A stretch of DNA of 12,878 nt, from NCBI GenBank assembly GCA_946886845.1, contig CAMPJH010000030.1, positions 1 through 12,878 of the forward strand, written 5' to 3'. Numbering within the stretch: the first letter of the stretch is position 1; every line of letters starts with the position of its first letter. Shown in pieces: positions 6,508 through 12,878 of the stretch. The translations under genes were made by a program, and so were the position numbers. The stretch comes from an uncultured Sphingomonas sp. (lineage in GTDB: Bacteria > Pseudomonadota > Alphaproteobacteria > Sphingomonadales > Sphingomonadaceae). Under the pieces are notes generated by a model. The model saw only the letters and a list, made by a program, of their open reading frames with translations, was not told the origin of the DNA and made no database searches.

Positions 6508-7509
6508 TCACTCCTCGTCCTCATCCTCATAGCCCACTAGGTTAAGCTCGCGGGCCTTGATCTGATGCGTCGTGCACCAGTGCATCAACGCCTCCTCGCG
6601 GCCGTGGGTGATCCAGACTTCGCTGGGCGCAAGCTCGCGGATCGTGCAGGTGAGCTCGTCCCAGTCGGCATGGTCTGAGATCACCAGCGGCAGCTCGATG
6701 TTCGCTTGGCGGGCGCGCTGGCGAATCCGCATCCAGCCCGAAGCCATCGCCGTCACCGGCTCGGGCAGCCGCCGCGACCAGCGGTCGTTGAGTGCTCCGG
6801 GCGGGGCGATGACAATCTTGCCCTTGAGCTCGTCCTTGCTTGCGCCGGTGGCCGGCCGAAGCTCGCCGAGCACCACGCCAAAATCTTCGTACAGTGCGCA
6901 CATCCGCTCCAGCGCGCCGTGAATGTAGATCGGCTCCTCATGGCCGCGCCGCCGAAGCTCGGCGATCACCCTTTGCGCCTTGCCGAGCGCATAGGCGCCG
7001 ACCAGCACGCAGCGCGACGGGTCCGAGTGCAGCCGGTGAAGCAACCGGTCGATTTCGCCGCCAGTGTCGGGATGGCGGAAGACCGGGAGGCCGAAGGTCG
7101 CTTCGGTGATGAAGACATCGCACGGCACCGGTACGAACTCGGGACAGGTCGGGTCGGCGCGGCGCTTGTAGTCGCCGGACACGACGATCCGTTCGCTGTC
7201 ATGTTCGAGCACGATCTGGGCGCTGCCGAGCACATGGCCGGCGGGAACGAAGCTGACGTCGACCTCGCCGACGCGGACCGCGTCGCCGTAAGCGACCGGC
7301 TGCCCATTCTGCTCGCCGCACCGCAGCTCCATGATCGCCAGCGTTTCCGGCGTGGCGACCACCGCGCCGTGGCCGCCGCGGGCGTGATCGCCATGGCCGT
7401 GGGTGACCAAAGCGCGCGGCTTGGGCCGCGAGGGATCGATCCAGGCGTCGGCAGGGCGTACATAGATACCCTCGGGAAACACCTCGATCCAGGAACCCAG
7501 CCGCGCCAT
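6508..7509 (-). CDS. Ligase-associated DNA exonuclease (beta-CASP metallo-hydrolase)
   Basis: A 333-residue metallo-beta-lactamase/beta-CASP nuclease of the DNA-ligase-associated exonuclease family (TIGR04122 type; older annotations call it an mRNA 3'-end processing factor). Visible metal site: THGHGDHARGGH with H37, H39, D41 and H42; GHVLGSAQ with H92; SGDYK with D113; ITEATFG with E136; SDHADWDE with D279 and H280; WITHG with H302. This matches the motifs of Artemis/SNM1/CPSF-type nucleases, which cut DNA or RNA with two zinc ions. Relatives are normally encoded next to an ATP-dependent DNA ligase, an Lhr-type helicase and PdeM, and are thought to act in DNA damage repair. Here it is divergent from the helicase group and no ligase follows. 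The ATG at 7509 has no ribosome binding site, and a leaderless transcript is possible. The C-terminus is acidic (GYEDEDEE). Confidence 0.92.
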   Translation of the reverse strand: MARLGSWIEVFPEGIYVRPADAWIDPSRPKPRALVTHGHGDHARGGHGAVVATPETLAIMELRCGEQNGQPVAYGDAVRVGEVDVSFVPAGHVLGSAQIVLEHDSERIVVSGDYKRRADPTCPEFVPVPCDVFITEATFGLPVFRHPDTGGEIDRLLHRLHSDPSRCVLVGAYALGKAQRVIAELRRRGHEEPIYIHGALERMCALYEDFGVVLGELRPATGASKDELKGKIVIAPPGALNDRWSRRLPEPVTAMASGWMRIRQRARQANIELPLVISDHADWDELTCTIRELAPSEVWITHGREEALMHWCTTHQIKARELNLVGYEDEDEE

Positions 7510-7515
7510 TGCGAG

Positions 7516-7523
7516 CTATAGTA
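7516..7523. promoter_or_regulatory. Overlapping back-to-back -10-like elements
   Basis: The 53-base divergent region holds TATAGT (7517-7522, plus strand), placed to start transcription about 35 bases before the small membrane-protein gene. On the minus strand TACTAT (7523-7518) ends 8 bases before the exonuclease ATG, which would give a leaderless or nearly leaderless mRNA. No good -35 box is seen at 16-18 bases for either, so this is tentative. Confidence 0.25.
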
Positions 7524-7562
7524 AATGAAAGTGCCGGGCGGTTCCGGTCAAAGGAGGATGAA

Positions 7563-7757
7563 ATGGGCGATGCAATGTGGTGGCTGATGGACGTCGTCGG
7601 CCCGGTAATCCTGCTGCTGCTGCTCATCTGGCTCGCGTTCCGCGCCTGGGGCCGCGGCAGCCGGGCCGAGAGAAAGCAATCGGAACGCGGCACGCGCGAG
7701 CTGTATGAGGAAGAGGAACGCCGCCGCCGCGAGGGAACCGACGCCGCTGAAGAGTGA
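7563..7757 (+). CDS. Small single-pass membrane protein of unknown function
   Basis: A 64-residue protein with one N-terminal transmembrane helix (about 6-28, WWLMDVVGPVILLLLLIWLAF). A strongly charged, Arg/Glu-rich tail follows (RGSRAERKQSERGTRELYEEEERRRRE), probably a cytoplasmic helix. The ATG at 7563 has a near-perfect ribosome binding site, AAAGGAGG at 7550-7557, 5 bases upstream. The gene overlaps the helicase reading frame by 53 bases (or by about 11 if the helicase uses a later start), so the two are probably translated as a pair. I do not recognise a named family. Its place between the exonuclease and helicase, where the ligase gene usually sits, is the main clue. Confidence 0.8.
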   Translation: MGDAMWWLMDVVGPVILLLLLIWLAFRAWGRGSRAERKQSERGTRELYEEEERRRREGTDAAEE

Positions 7758-10161
7758 TGCGCTCCCGCCCGTCGTCAGCGACTGGTTCGAATCGAAAGGC
7801 TGGCGGCCGCGGCGGCACCAGCTCGAGATGCTCGACGTTGCCCGCCGCGGTAGCGACGCGCTGCTGGTCGCCGCGACCGGCTCGGGAAAGACGCTCGCCG
7901 GCTTTCTGCCGACCATCTGCGAGCTGATCGGACAGCCGGCCGAAGGGCTCCACACACTCTACGTCTCGCCGCTCAAGGCTTTAGGCGTCGACGTCCAGCG
8001 CAACCTGCTTGGCCCGATCTCGGAGATGGGCCTCGACATCAAGGTCGAAACCCGCAGCGGCGACACGCCGTCCGACCGCAAGGCACGGCAGCGGGTAAAG
8101 CCGCCGCACATCCTGCTGACGACTCCCGAGTCCCTGAGCCTGTTGCTCAGCTATCCCGACAGCGCGACCCTGTTCGCCGAGTTGAAGACGATCGTCGTCG
8201 ACGAGCTCCACGCTTTCGCGCGCGAGAAGCGGGGCGACCTGCTGGCGCTGGCGATGGCCCGCCTGCAGGCGCTGGCGCCGGAGCTTCGGCGGGTCGGCCT
8301 GTCGGCGACGATCGCCGATCCCGGCGCCTATCGCACCTGGCTTTCAGCCGGCGGCGAAGCCGAGCGGGCCGAACTGGTCCTCGGCGACCCCGGCGCCGAG
8401 CCCGACCTGTCGATCCTGATCCCCGAGAGCCGGATCCCGTGGGGCGGCCATTCGGGGCGGCACGCGGCGCGCGAAGTGATTCAGCTGATCGAGCGCCACA
8501 AGATGACACTGGTGTTTTGCAACACGCGAAGCCTCGCCGAGCTGATCTTCCAGGACTTGTGGGCAGTCAACGAGTCGGCTTTGCCAATCGGCATCCACCA
8601 CGGCAGTCTGGCACTCGAGGCGCGTCGCAAGGTCGAGGCGGCGATGGCAAGCGGCAAGCTTCGCGGCCTCGTCTGCACCGCCAGCCTCGACCTCGGCATC
8701 GACTGGGGCGACATCGACCTGGTCGTCCAGATGGGCGCCCCCAAGGGCAGCTCGCGCCTGCTGCAGCGAATTGGCCGCGCGAACCACCGGCTCGACGAGC
8801 CGAGCCAGGGCATGGTCGTGCCCGGCAACCGCTTCGAATATCTCGAAGCCCGGGCGGCGCTCGACGCGATCGACGCCGGCGAGCTAGACCCCGAGGTTTT
8901 TCGGCCAGGAACGCTCGACGTCCTCGCCCAGCACATCCTCGGCGTCGCCTGCGCCGGGCCGTTCGATCCCGACCAACTGCTCGCGGAAATCCGTTCGGCG
9001 GCGCCTTACTCGGACTTGAGCCGCGAGACGTTCGAGGAAGTACTGAGCTTCATCTCCACCGGCGGCTATGCGCTCAAGGCCTATGACCGCTTCCGCCGGC
9101 TGGTCCGCGACCCCGATGGGCGTTGGCGGATCGCCCGGCCGGCCGTTGCGTTGCAGCACCGCCTCAATGCGGGGGTGATCGTCGAGCAGCCGCTGCTGAC
9201 GGTCCGCTTCCGAGGCGGACGAAGGCTCGGAATGATCGAGGAAGGCTATGCTTCGACCCTCGCCCCCGGCGACCATTTCTATTTCTGCGGCCTCAGCCTC
9301 GAAGTCGAGCAGTTCAAGGACACCGACATCATCGTCCACGCTTCGTCGAAGCGGGCGCGGATCGTCACTTACGGCGGGCAGCGGATGTCGATGTCGACCC
9401 ATCTCGCCAACCGGGTCCGCCAGATGCTCGCCGACCGCAACGACTGGCGCCGGTTTCCCGACGACGTGCGCGAGTGGCTGGAGGTGCAGGACCGGCGCTC
9501 GACGATTCCCGAGCCGAACGAATTGCTGGTCGAGACCTTCGCCCACGAAGGGCTGCACTACATGGTCGCCTACAGCTTCGAGGGCTGGAACGCGCACCAG
9601 TCGCTCGGCATGCTGCTGACCAAGCGAATGGAAATGGCGGGCCTGAAGCCGACCGGCTTCGTCGCCAACGACTATGGCCTCGCCTGCTACGGGCTCGAAC
9701 CGGTCCGCGATCCCAGGCCGCTGTTCTCGCCGGACATCCTCGAGCGCGAGTTCATCGAGTGGGTCGAAAATTCCCACTTGCTCAGGAGCGCGTTTCGCGA
9801 AGTGGCGGTGATCGGCGGCCTGGTCGAGCGCCAGCATCCGGGACGCCGCAAGACCGGCCGGCAGGTGAGCTTCTCGACCGACCTCATCTACGACGTGCTG
9901 CGCCGCTACGAGCCGCAGCATTTGCTGCTTCGCGCCGCCTGGGACGACGCCCGGGCGCGAATGACCGAGCTCGGCCGGCTGGTGCGGCTGGTCGACCGCG
10001 CCGCCGCGACGATGGTCCATGTCGAAGCGGAGCGGATCACGCCGATGGCGGTGCCGCTGATGGTGATCGTCGGCCGCGAGGCGCTGCCGCCGGGAGCACA
10101 GGCCGACGAAACGCTGCTGGTTCAGGCCGAAGCGCTAGCCGAGGAAGCAATGCGCGCCTGA
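7705..10161 (+). CDS. Ligase-associated DEXH-box helicase (Lhr-Core type)
   Basis: An 818-residue superfamily 2 helicase of the ligase-associated DEXH type (TIGR04121), close to Lhr-Core, which is an ATP-dependent 3'-5' translocase on single-stranded DNA that unwinds RNA-DNA hybrids. Motifs: Q-motif-like RPRRHQLEML (34-43), Walker A ATGSGKT (57-63), TTPESL (139-144), DELH (166-169), SAT (200-202), HHGSL (298-302) and QRIGRANHR (354-362). A winged-helix region and the Lhr-specific beta-barrel domain with FYFCGLSLEVEQFKDTDI follow. Length is as expected for the family. The start is uncertain. ATG 7705 has no ribosome binding site and its first 16 residues overlap the previous gene. The conserved N-terminus begins around DALPPVVSDWF (18-28). 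A non-standard CTG at 7747 has GAGGGA 10 bases upstream. The GTGATG that overlaps the upstream stop is out of frame. Confidence 0.93.
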   Translation: MRKRNAAAAREPTPLKSDALPPVVSDWFESKGWRPRRHQLEMLDVARRGSDALLVAATGSGKTLAGFLPTICELIGQPAEGLHTLYVSPLKALGVDVQRNLLGPISEMGLDIKVETRSGDTPSDRKARQRVKPPHILLTTPESLSLLLSYPDSATLFAELKTIVVDELHAFAREKRGDLLALAMARLQALAPELRRVGLSATIADPGAYRTWLSAGGEAERAELVLGDPGAEPDLSILIPESRIPWGGHSGRHAAREVIQLIERHKMTLVFCNTRSLAELIFQDLWAVNESALPIGIHHGSLALEARRKVEAAMASGKLRGLVCTASLDLGIDWGDIDLVVQMGAPKGSSRLLQRIGRANHRLDEPSQGMVVPGNRFEYLEARAALDAIDAGELDPEVFRPGTLDVLAQHILGVACAGPFDPDQLLAEIRSAAPYSDLSRETFEEVLSFISTGGYALKAYDRFRRLVRDPDGRWRIARPAVALQHRLNAGVIVEQPLLTVRFRGGRRLGMIEEGYASTLAPGDHFYFCGLSLEVEQFKDTDIIVHASSKRARIVTYGGQRMSMSTHLANRVRQMLADRNDWRRFPDDVREWLEVQDRRSTIPEPNELLVETFAHEGLHYMVAYSFEGWNAHQSLGMLLTKRMEMAGLKPTGFVANDYGLACYGLEPVRDPRPLFSPDILEREFIEWVENSHLLRSAFREVAVIGGLVERQHPGRRKTGRQVSFSTDLIYDVLRRYEPQHLLLRAAWDDARARMTELGRLVRLVDRAAATMVHVEAERITPMAVPLMVIVGREALPPGAQADETLLVQAEALAEEAMRA

Positions 10162-10202
10162 TCGTCATTGCGGTCATAGGAAAAGCCTGCGATTCTCCTG
10201 GC

Positions 10203-10484
10203 GTGAAAAGGATCGCCGTCATTCTGACATGCCCGCTGCTTGGCGGCTGCGTCGTCGGCACCGTCGCCAAGACGGCGGTCGATGTCGTGACCCTTCCGGT
10301 CAGGGCCGCGTCCGCGGGAGTCGACGCCGTGACCACCAGCCAGTCCGAAGCCGACGAGAAGCGCGGCCGCGATCTGCGCAAGGTCGACGAGCGGCGCGGC
10401 CGCGAAGCGCGGCTCGCCGCCGAACGCTGCCGCAAGGGCAAGCCGCTGCCGACCGACGATTGCCGGGCGATCGCCCAACCCTGA
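10203..10484 (+). CDS. Small predicted lipoprotein of unknown function
   Basis: A 93-residue protein with a short lipoprotein signal peptide, MKRIAVILTCPLLGGC, where LGGC (13-16) is a good lipobox with Cys16 as the lipidated residue. The mature part starts with a small hydrophobic stretch (VVGTVAKTAVDVVTLPVRAASAG). It continues as a highly charged helix with TSQSEADEKRGRDLRKVDERRGREARLAAERC and ends with two cysteines in CRKGKPLPTDDC. Similar TTSQSEADE(K/R)RG lipoproteins occur in sphingomonads as far as I recall, but no function is known to me. GTG 10203 is the only start that gives the signal peptide; no clear ribosome binding site precedes it. It lies 41 bases after the helicase stop. Its own stop directly abuts the stop of the convergent M20 gene. 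Confidence 0.75.
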   Translation: MKRIAVILTCPLLGGCVVGTVAKTAVDVVTLPVRAASAGVDAVTTSQSEADEKRGRDLRKVDERRGREARLAAERCRKGKPLPTDDCRAIAQP

Positions 10485-11996
10485 CTAGCGGCCGCTGTTC
10501 GCCGCCTCGGCGATTTCGTACAGATAATCGACGTACAGCTTTACCTGGCCATCGAAGCCGTTGACCTTCGGGTTGGCGCTGTCGATCAGCAGCCATTCGT
10601 CGGGCGCGTGGGCGCCGCCGCCGCGGCCGGAACCGAAATGGCCGGCGGGCATGCTGAGCGGTGGGCCGGTGAAGACGACTCCCGGCCAGCTTCCAGCGCG
10701 GCGTGGATCGAAGCTGTAATCGATCCCGGCCTTCTCGTATGTCGCGGCGGCGGCCCGGATGATGGCGGCGTCGGCATCGGTCTGGGTCGGGCTGTAGCCG
10801 CCGCTAACGATGACCTCGATATCGCCGAATCCGCGCTTGGCGAGATGCGCCTTGAGCTTCGATTCCGCTTCCTCCCTGGTCATGTTGGGGACCAGTCGGA
10901 GGTCGAGCTTGGCCTCGGCGCGGCCGGGAAGTACGGTCTTGCCGCCGGGCCCGGTATAGCCGGACACCAGCCCCTGGATGTTGACGGTCGGCTGCGACGC
11001 CAGACGGTATGCGGCGGTCAGCCCATCCTCATTCTTGATCCATTGCTTGACGCCTAGCTGTTGCCTGACCTGCGCATCATTCTCGGGCTTGTAGTTCTTG
11101 GCGATCATCGCTTTCTGCCGGTCGCTGAGCGGCTGCACATTTTCGAACCAGCCGTCGATCGCCGGCGTGAAGCCGTCTTCGGCGACCAGCGTGTCGAGCG
11201 CCCGCACCAGCCGCCAGGCTGGACTATCGACGATCGCCATCAGGCTCGAATGGACATCCTTCTGCGGTCCGCGGCCCCATTTCTCGCCGCTGGAAACGAG
11301 CTGCACCTCGACGACGCCCTTGGCGCCGAGATCGATTTCGGCGGCGCCGTCGCGGTCCTGGCCGCCCGAAGGCATCATCACCCCGACCGCGTTGCGCAGC
11401 GCCGCATTGACCTCCGGGTCGGCGGTAATCTCGCGGAAGTGGGTCGAGCCGATCTCTTCCTCGCCTTCGGCAACCAGGGCGATGTTGACCGGCGGCTTGA
11501 CGCCGGCATCCTTGAACGCGTGGAGCGCGGCGAGGAACGCGGCTTCCGGCCCCTTCTGGTTGACGGCGCCGCGGCCGACTATCGCCTTGCCCTCGCCAGG
11601 CTTGTCGATCATCCGAGATTCGAGCGGCGGCGACGACCATTCCGCTGGGTCGTAATGCTTGACGTCGTACATGAAATAGACCGCGAGCGTGGTCGGCGCG
11701 CCGGCGTCGAGCGTGGCGAATACTCCATCGACTCCGCTGGTCGGGACGATCCGCGCCTTTTGGAATCCGGCGTCCAAGGCCAGCTGGCGCATGTGCTCGG
11801 CGCCCTCGGCATGGTTGACGCCCATGTTGGCGATCGTCGGCAGCGCGATCCAAGTCTTCAGCCGGGCAATCGATTCGGCGTGATTGGGGGCGATCTTCGC
11901 GATCACCTCGTCCTTCGGTGCGGCATTAGCGGCGACAGGCACCGTCGCAATCATTAGCGCGGCCGCTCCACCAAGCAGCCAGTCGGTCATCCTCAT
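10485..11996 (-). CDS. Exported M20-family metallohydrolase-like protein with substituted metal ligands
   Basis: A 503-residue protein with a Sec signal peptide (MRMTDWLLGGAAALMIATVPVAANA, cleavage near 25), so probably periplasmic. The fold is that of M20 peptidases (carboxypeptidase G2, carnosinase, DapE). Catalytic domain segments are at about 40-225 and 340-500, with the dimerisation insert near KDVHSS (246-251) between them. Retained: Asp111, the EGEEEIGS pair Glu180/Glu181, His249 and His463 in GGGAHAPDE. Substituted: the usual HxD histidine is Met109 (YFMYDV), the metal-bridging Asp of the DDKG motif is Asn146 (GRGAVNQKGP), and the third-site Asp after the EE motif has no clear match in VMMPSGGQD. 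It may be a one-metal or non-peptidase member. The ATG at 11996 is chosen because GGGGAG lies 5 bases upstream; the reading from 12023 would bury the signal peptide. Divergent from the DEDDh exonuclease gene. Confidence 0.88.
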   Translation of the reverse strand: MRMTDWLLGGAAALMIATVPVAANAAPKDEVIAKIAPNHAESIARLKTWIALPTIANMGVNHAEGAEHMRQLALDAGFQKARIVPTSGVDGVFATLDAGAPTTLAVYFMYDVKHYDPAEWSSPPLESRMIDKPGEGKAIVGRGAVNQKGPEAAFLAALHAFKDAGVKPPVNIALVAEGEEEIGSTHFREITADPEVNAALRNAVGVMMPSGGQDRDGAAEIDLGAKGVVEVQLVSSGEKWGRGPQKDVHSSLMAIVDSPAWRLVRALDTLVAEDGFTPAIDGWFENVQPLSDRQKAMIAKNYKPENDAQVRQQLGVKQWIKNEDGLTAAYRLASQPTVNIQGLVSGYTGPGGKTVLPGRAEAKLDLRLVPNMTREEAESKLKAHLAKRGFGDIEVIVSGGYSPTQTDADAAIIRAAAATYEKAGIDYSFDPRRAGSWPGVVFTGPPLSMPAGHFGSGRGGGAHAPDEWLLIDSANPKVNGFDGQVKLYVDYLYEIAEAANSGR

Positions 11997-12022
11997 TGGA
12001 GCTCCCCGGTTCAGGTCCTTCA

Positions 12023-12066
12023 ATCGGTCAAGACTGGACTGCGTCCCGGAACGAGTCCAGACCGAT
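12023..12066. repeat. Large imperfect dyad in the divergent region before the DEDDh exonuclease
   Basis: CTGGACT (12034-12040) pairs with AGTCCAG (12054-12060). Outside it, ATCGGT (12023-12028) pairs with ACCGAT (12061-12066), leaving a 5-base bulge on the left arm. The 13-base loop itself has partial symmetry around CCGG. Thirteen base pairs of exact complementarity in a 74-base intergenic region is notable. It ends 4 bases before the GTG start at 12071, so it could be an operator for either divergent gene. If transcribed, it could instead form a hairpin masking the ribosome binding region. It is not an intrinsic terminator, as no T-run follows. Confidence 0.6.
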
Positions 12067-12070
12067 CCAA

Positions 12071-12520
12071 GTGCGATATTTCCTCGACACCGAATATAAT
12101 GGCATCGGCGGAGCGCTCCTCAGCCTGGCGCTGGTTCCGGACGACGGCGACGAGCTCTATCTGACGCTCAAGACCGACGAGCCGCTGGTCGAGTGGGTCG
12201 CAAGGCATGTCCTGCCCTATTTCGACTCCGTGCCCGAGCAGCTCTCCTGCCCACGGCTTCCGCGGCGGGACGCCGCCCATGCGCTCGAGCGCTACCTTCA
12301 CGGCGACGACAACGCAGTTATCATCGCCGACTGGCCCGAGGACATCGCCCAATTCTGCAACCTGATGATCACCGGGCAGGGCGACATGATCGAGCTCAGG
12401 GACCTCACTTTCCGGCTGCTTCCGCTCGGCAATTTCAGCACTGCCGCGAACAGCCGCGTGCCGCACAATGCCTTGCACGACGCGCGAGCGCTCAGGGACC
12501 ACTATCGGAGCATGGAATAG
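12071..12520 (+). CDS. DEDDh 3'-5' exonuclease, Rv2179c-like family
   Basis: A 149-residue RNase T/DnaQ-fold protein resembling the Rv2179c-like family (Pfam PF16473), a group of small 3'-5' exoribonucleases in bacteria and phage. The five DEDDh residues are all visible: Asp6 and Glu8 in YFLDTEYNGIGG, Asp87 in IIADWPEDIAQF, and His132 and Asp137 in PHNALHDARALRDHY. These would bind two Mg or Mn ions. The GTG at 12071 puts the protein start at MRYFLDTEYNG as in relatives; the open frame reaches back to 11996 but the extra residues (MELPGSGPS...) lie under the M20 leader and the dyad. The nearest purine-rich stretch, GGAACGAG (12048-12055), is 15 bases away, so initiation looks weak or controlled. 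pdeM starts 17 bases after the stop, in likely cotranscription. Confidence 0.88.
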   Translation: MRYFLDTEYNGIGGALLSLALVPDDGDELYLTLKTDEPLVEWVARHVLPYFDSVPEQLSCPRLPRRDAAHALERYLHGDDNAVIIADWPEDIAQFCNLMITGQGDMIELRDLTFRLLPLGNFSTAANSRVPHNALHDARALRDHYRSME

Positions 12521-12537
12521 CGCATTAAGGCTGCGCC

Positions 12538-12878
12538 ATGGTTCCCCTTTCGTTCGCCGGCGAAACGTTTGTCGCCTCTCCCGCCGGGACTCTCTTCTGG
12601 CCGGCCGAGCAGGCGCTTCTGGTGGCCGACCTTCACCTCGAGAAAGCGAGCTGGTTCGCTCGGCTCGGGCAGCTTTTGCCGCCTTATGATTCGCATTCGA
12701 CCCTGGCCGCGCTGGCCGGCGAGGTCGCGGCAACCGGTGCAACGCGTCTCTATTGCCTCGGCGACAGCTTCCATGACCGCTTCGGCTGCGAACGCCTCGG
12801 ACCGGACTCGCGCGCGCTCCTAACGAGTTTGACGAGCAGGCTCGAGTGGACCTGGATCGTCGGCAACCACGATCCCGG
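12538..12878 (+). CDS. pdeM: Ligase-associated endonuclease PdeM, N-terminal part (runs off window)
   Basis: The first 113 codons of a calcineurin-like metallophosphoesterase; the gene continues past base 12878. Visible metal-site motifs are VADLHLEK (29-36, Asp31 and His33), CLGDSFHDRFG (73-83, Asp76) and VGNHDP (108-113, Asn110 and His111). These with the opening LLVADLHLEKASWFARLGQLLPPYD identify the ligase-associated PdeM family (TIGR04123), the nuclease/phosphodiesterase member of the module with the exonuclease and Lhr-type helicase found to the left. The ATG at 12538 has AAGG 8 bases upstream. It follows the DEDDh exonuclease gene by 17 bases on the same strand, and is separated from the helicase by about 2.4 kb. 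Confidence 0.92.
   Translation, partial: MVPLSFAGETFVASPAGTLFWPAEQALLVADLHLEKASWFARLGQLLPPYDSHSTLAALAGEVAATGATRLYCLGDSFHDRFGCERLGPDSRALLTSLTSRLEWTWIVGNHDP

Noticed and set aside
6540..6546. GGTTAAG inside the exonuclease gene as a regulatory site
   Set aside because: Within coding sequence near the 3' end, single partial match, no gene start nearby.
8884..10020. 378-codon open frame antisense to the helicase
   Set aside because: Long only because of codon-bias mirroring; composition is low-complexity and the helicase frame is clearly the coding one.
9123..10202. Upstream part of a 453-codon plus-strand frame ending at 10484
   Set aside because: Only the last 93 codons, from GTG 10203, look like a protein (signal peptide and lipobox); the rest is an Arg-rich shadow of the helicase.
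11061..11957. 298-codon plus-strand frame inside the M20 gene
   Set aside because: The opposite strand carries a recognisable M20 fold with signal peptide and ribosome binding site; this frame has no domain.
12523..12530. ATTAAGG before pdeM as a CtrA-type element
   Set aside because: Does not match TTAACCAT and is better explained as part of the ribosome binding site region in a 17-base gap.

Overview
GC-rich bacterial DNA with dense, mostly overlapping or abutting genes. Gene content points to an alphaproteobacterium, most likely of the order Sphingomonadales. The grounds are a MipZ division-site ATPase in place of a Min system, an alphaproteobacterial-type TolB, a PgmG-like phosphoglucomutase/phosphomannomutase, and a ligase-associated DNA repair island. 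The genus is inference. There are no rRNA or tRNA genes, insertion sequences or CRISPR arrays, and no gene-free stretch longer than about 100 bases.

Left part (1-2787): the tail of an unidentified protein overlaps ybgC (acyl-CoA thioesterase) by 4 bases. tolB and a Pal-like OmpA-domain protein follow directly. The usual tolQ, tolR and tolA between ybgC and tolB are absent, and the Pal-like protein has no lipobox and an aberrant C-terminus. A small Sel1-repeat gene converges on this group.

Middle part (2866-6501): panC (pantothenate synthesis) and mipZ (division-site placement) are divergent across a 94-base spacer that contains a GANTC site. pgmG-like phosphohexomutase (sugar-nucleotide precursors for exopolysaccharide or LPS) and a small secreted protein of unknown function follow.

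Right part (6508-12878): three of the four proteins of the DNA-ligase-associated repair module are present: a beta-CASP exonuclease, an Lhr-type DEXH helicase and the PdeM metallophosphoesterase (cut by the window edge). The ATP-dependent ligase is not here, and the module is rearranged. The exonuclease is divergent from the helicase, and a small membrane protein, a lipoprotein, an exported M20-family protein with substituted metal ligands, and a DEDDh exonuclease of the Rv2179c-like family lie within it. The DEDDh exonuclease sits 17 bases upstream of pdeM and is probably cotranscribed with it.

Most notable points: the dispersed, ligase-less repair island; the ybgC-tolB-pal-like arrangement without tolQRA; the apparently metal-ligand-deficient M20 protein; and a large dyad ending just before the DEDDh exonuclease start. 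I saw no clearly undescribed multi-gene defence or mobile system.
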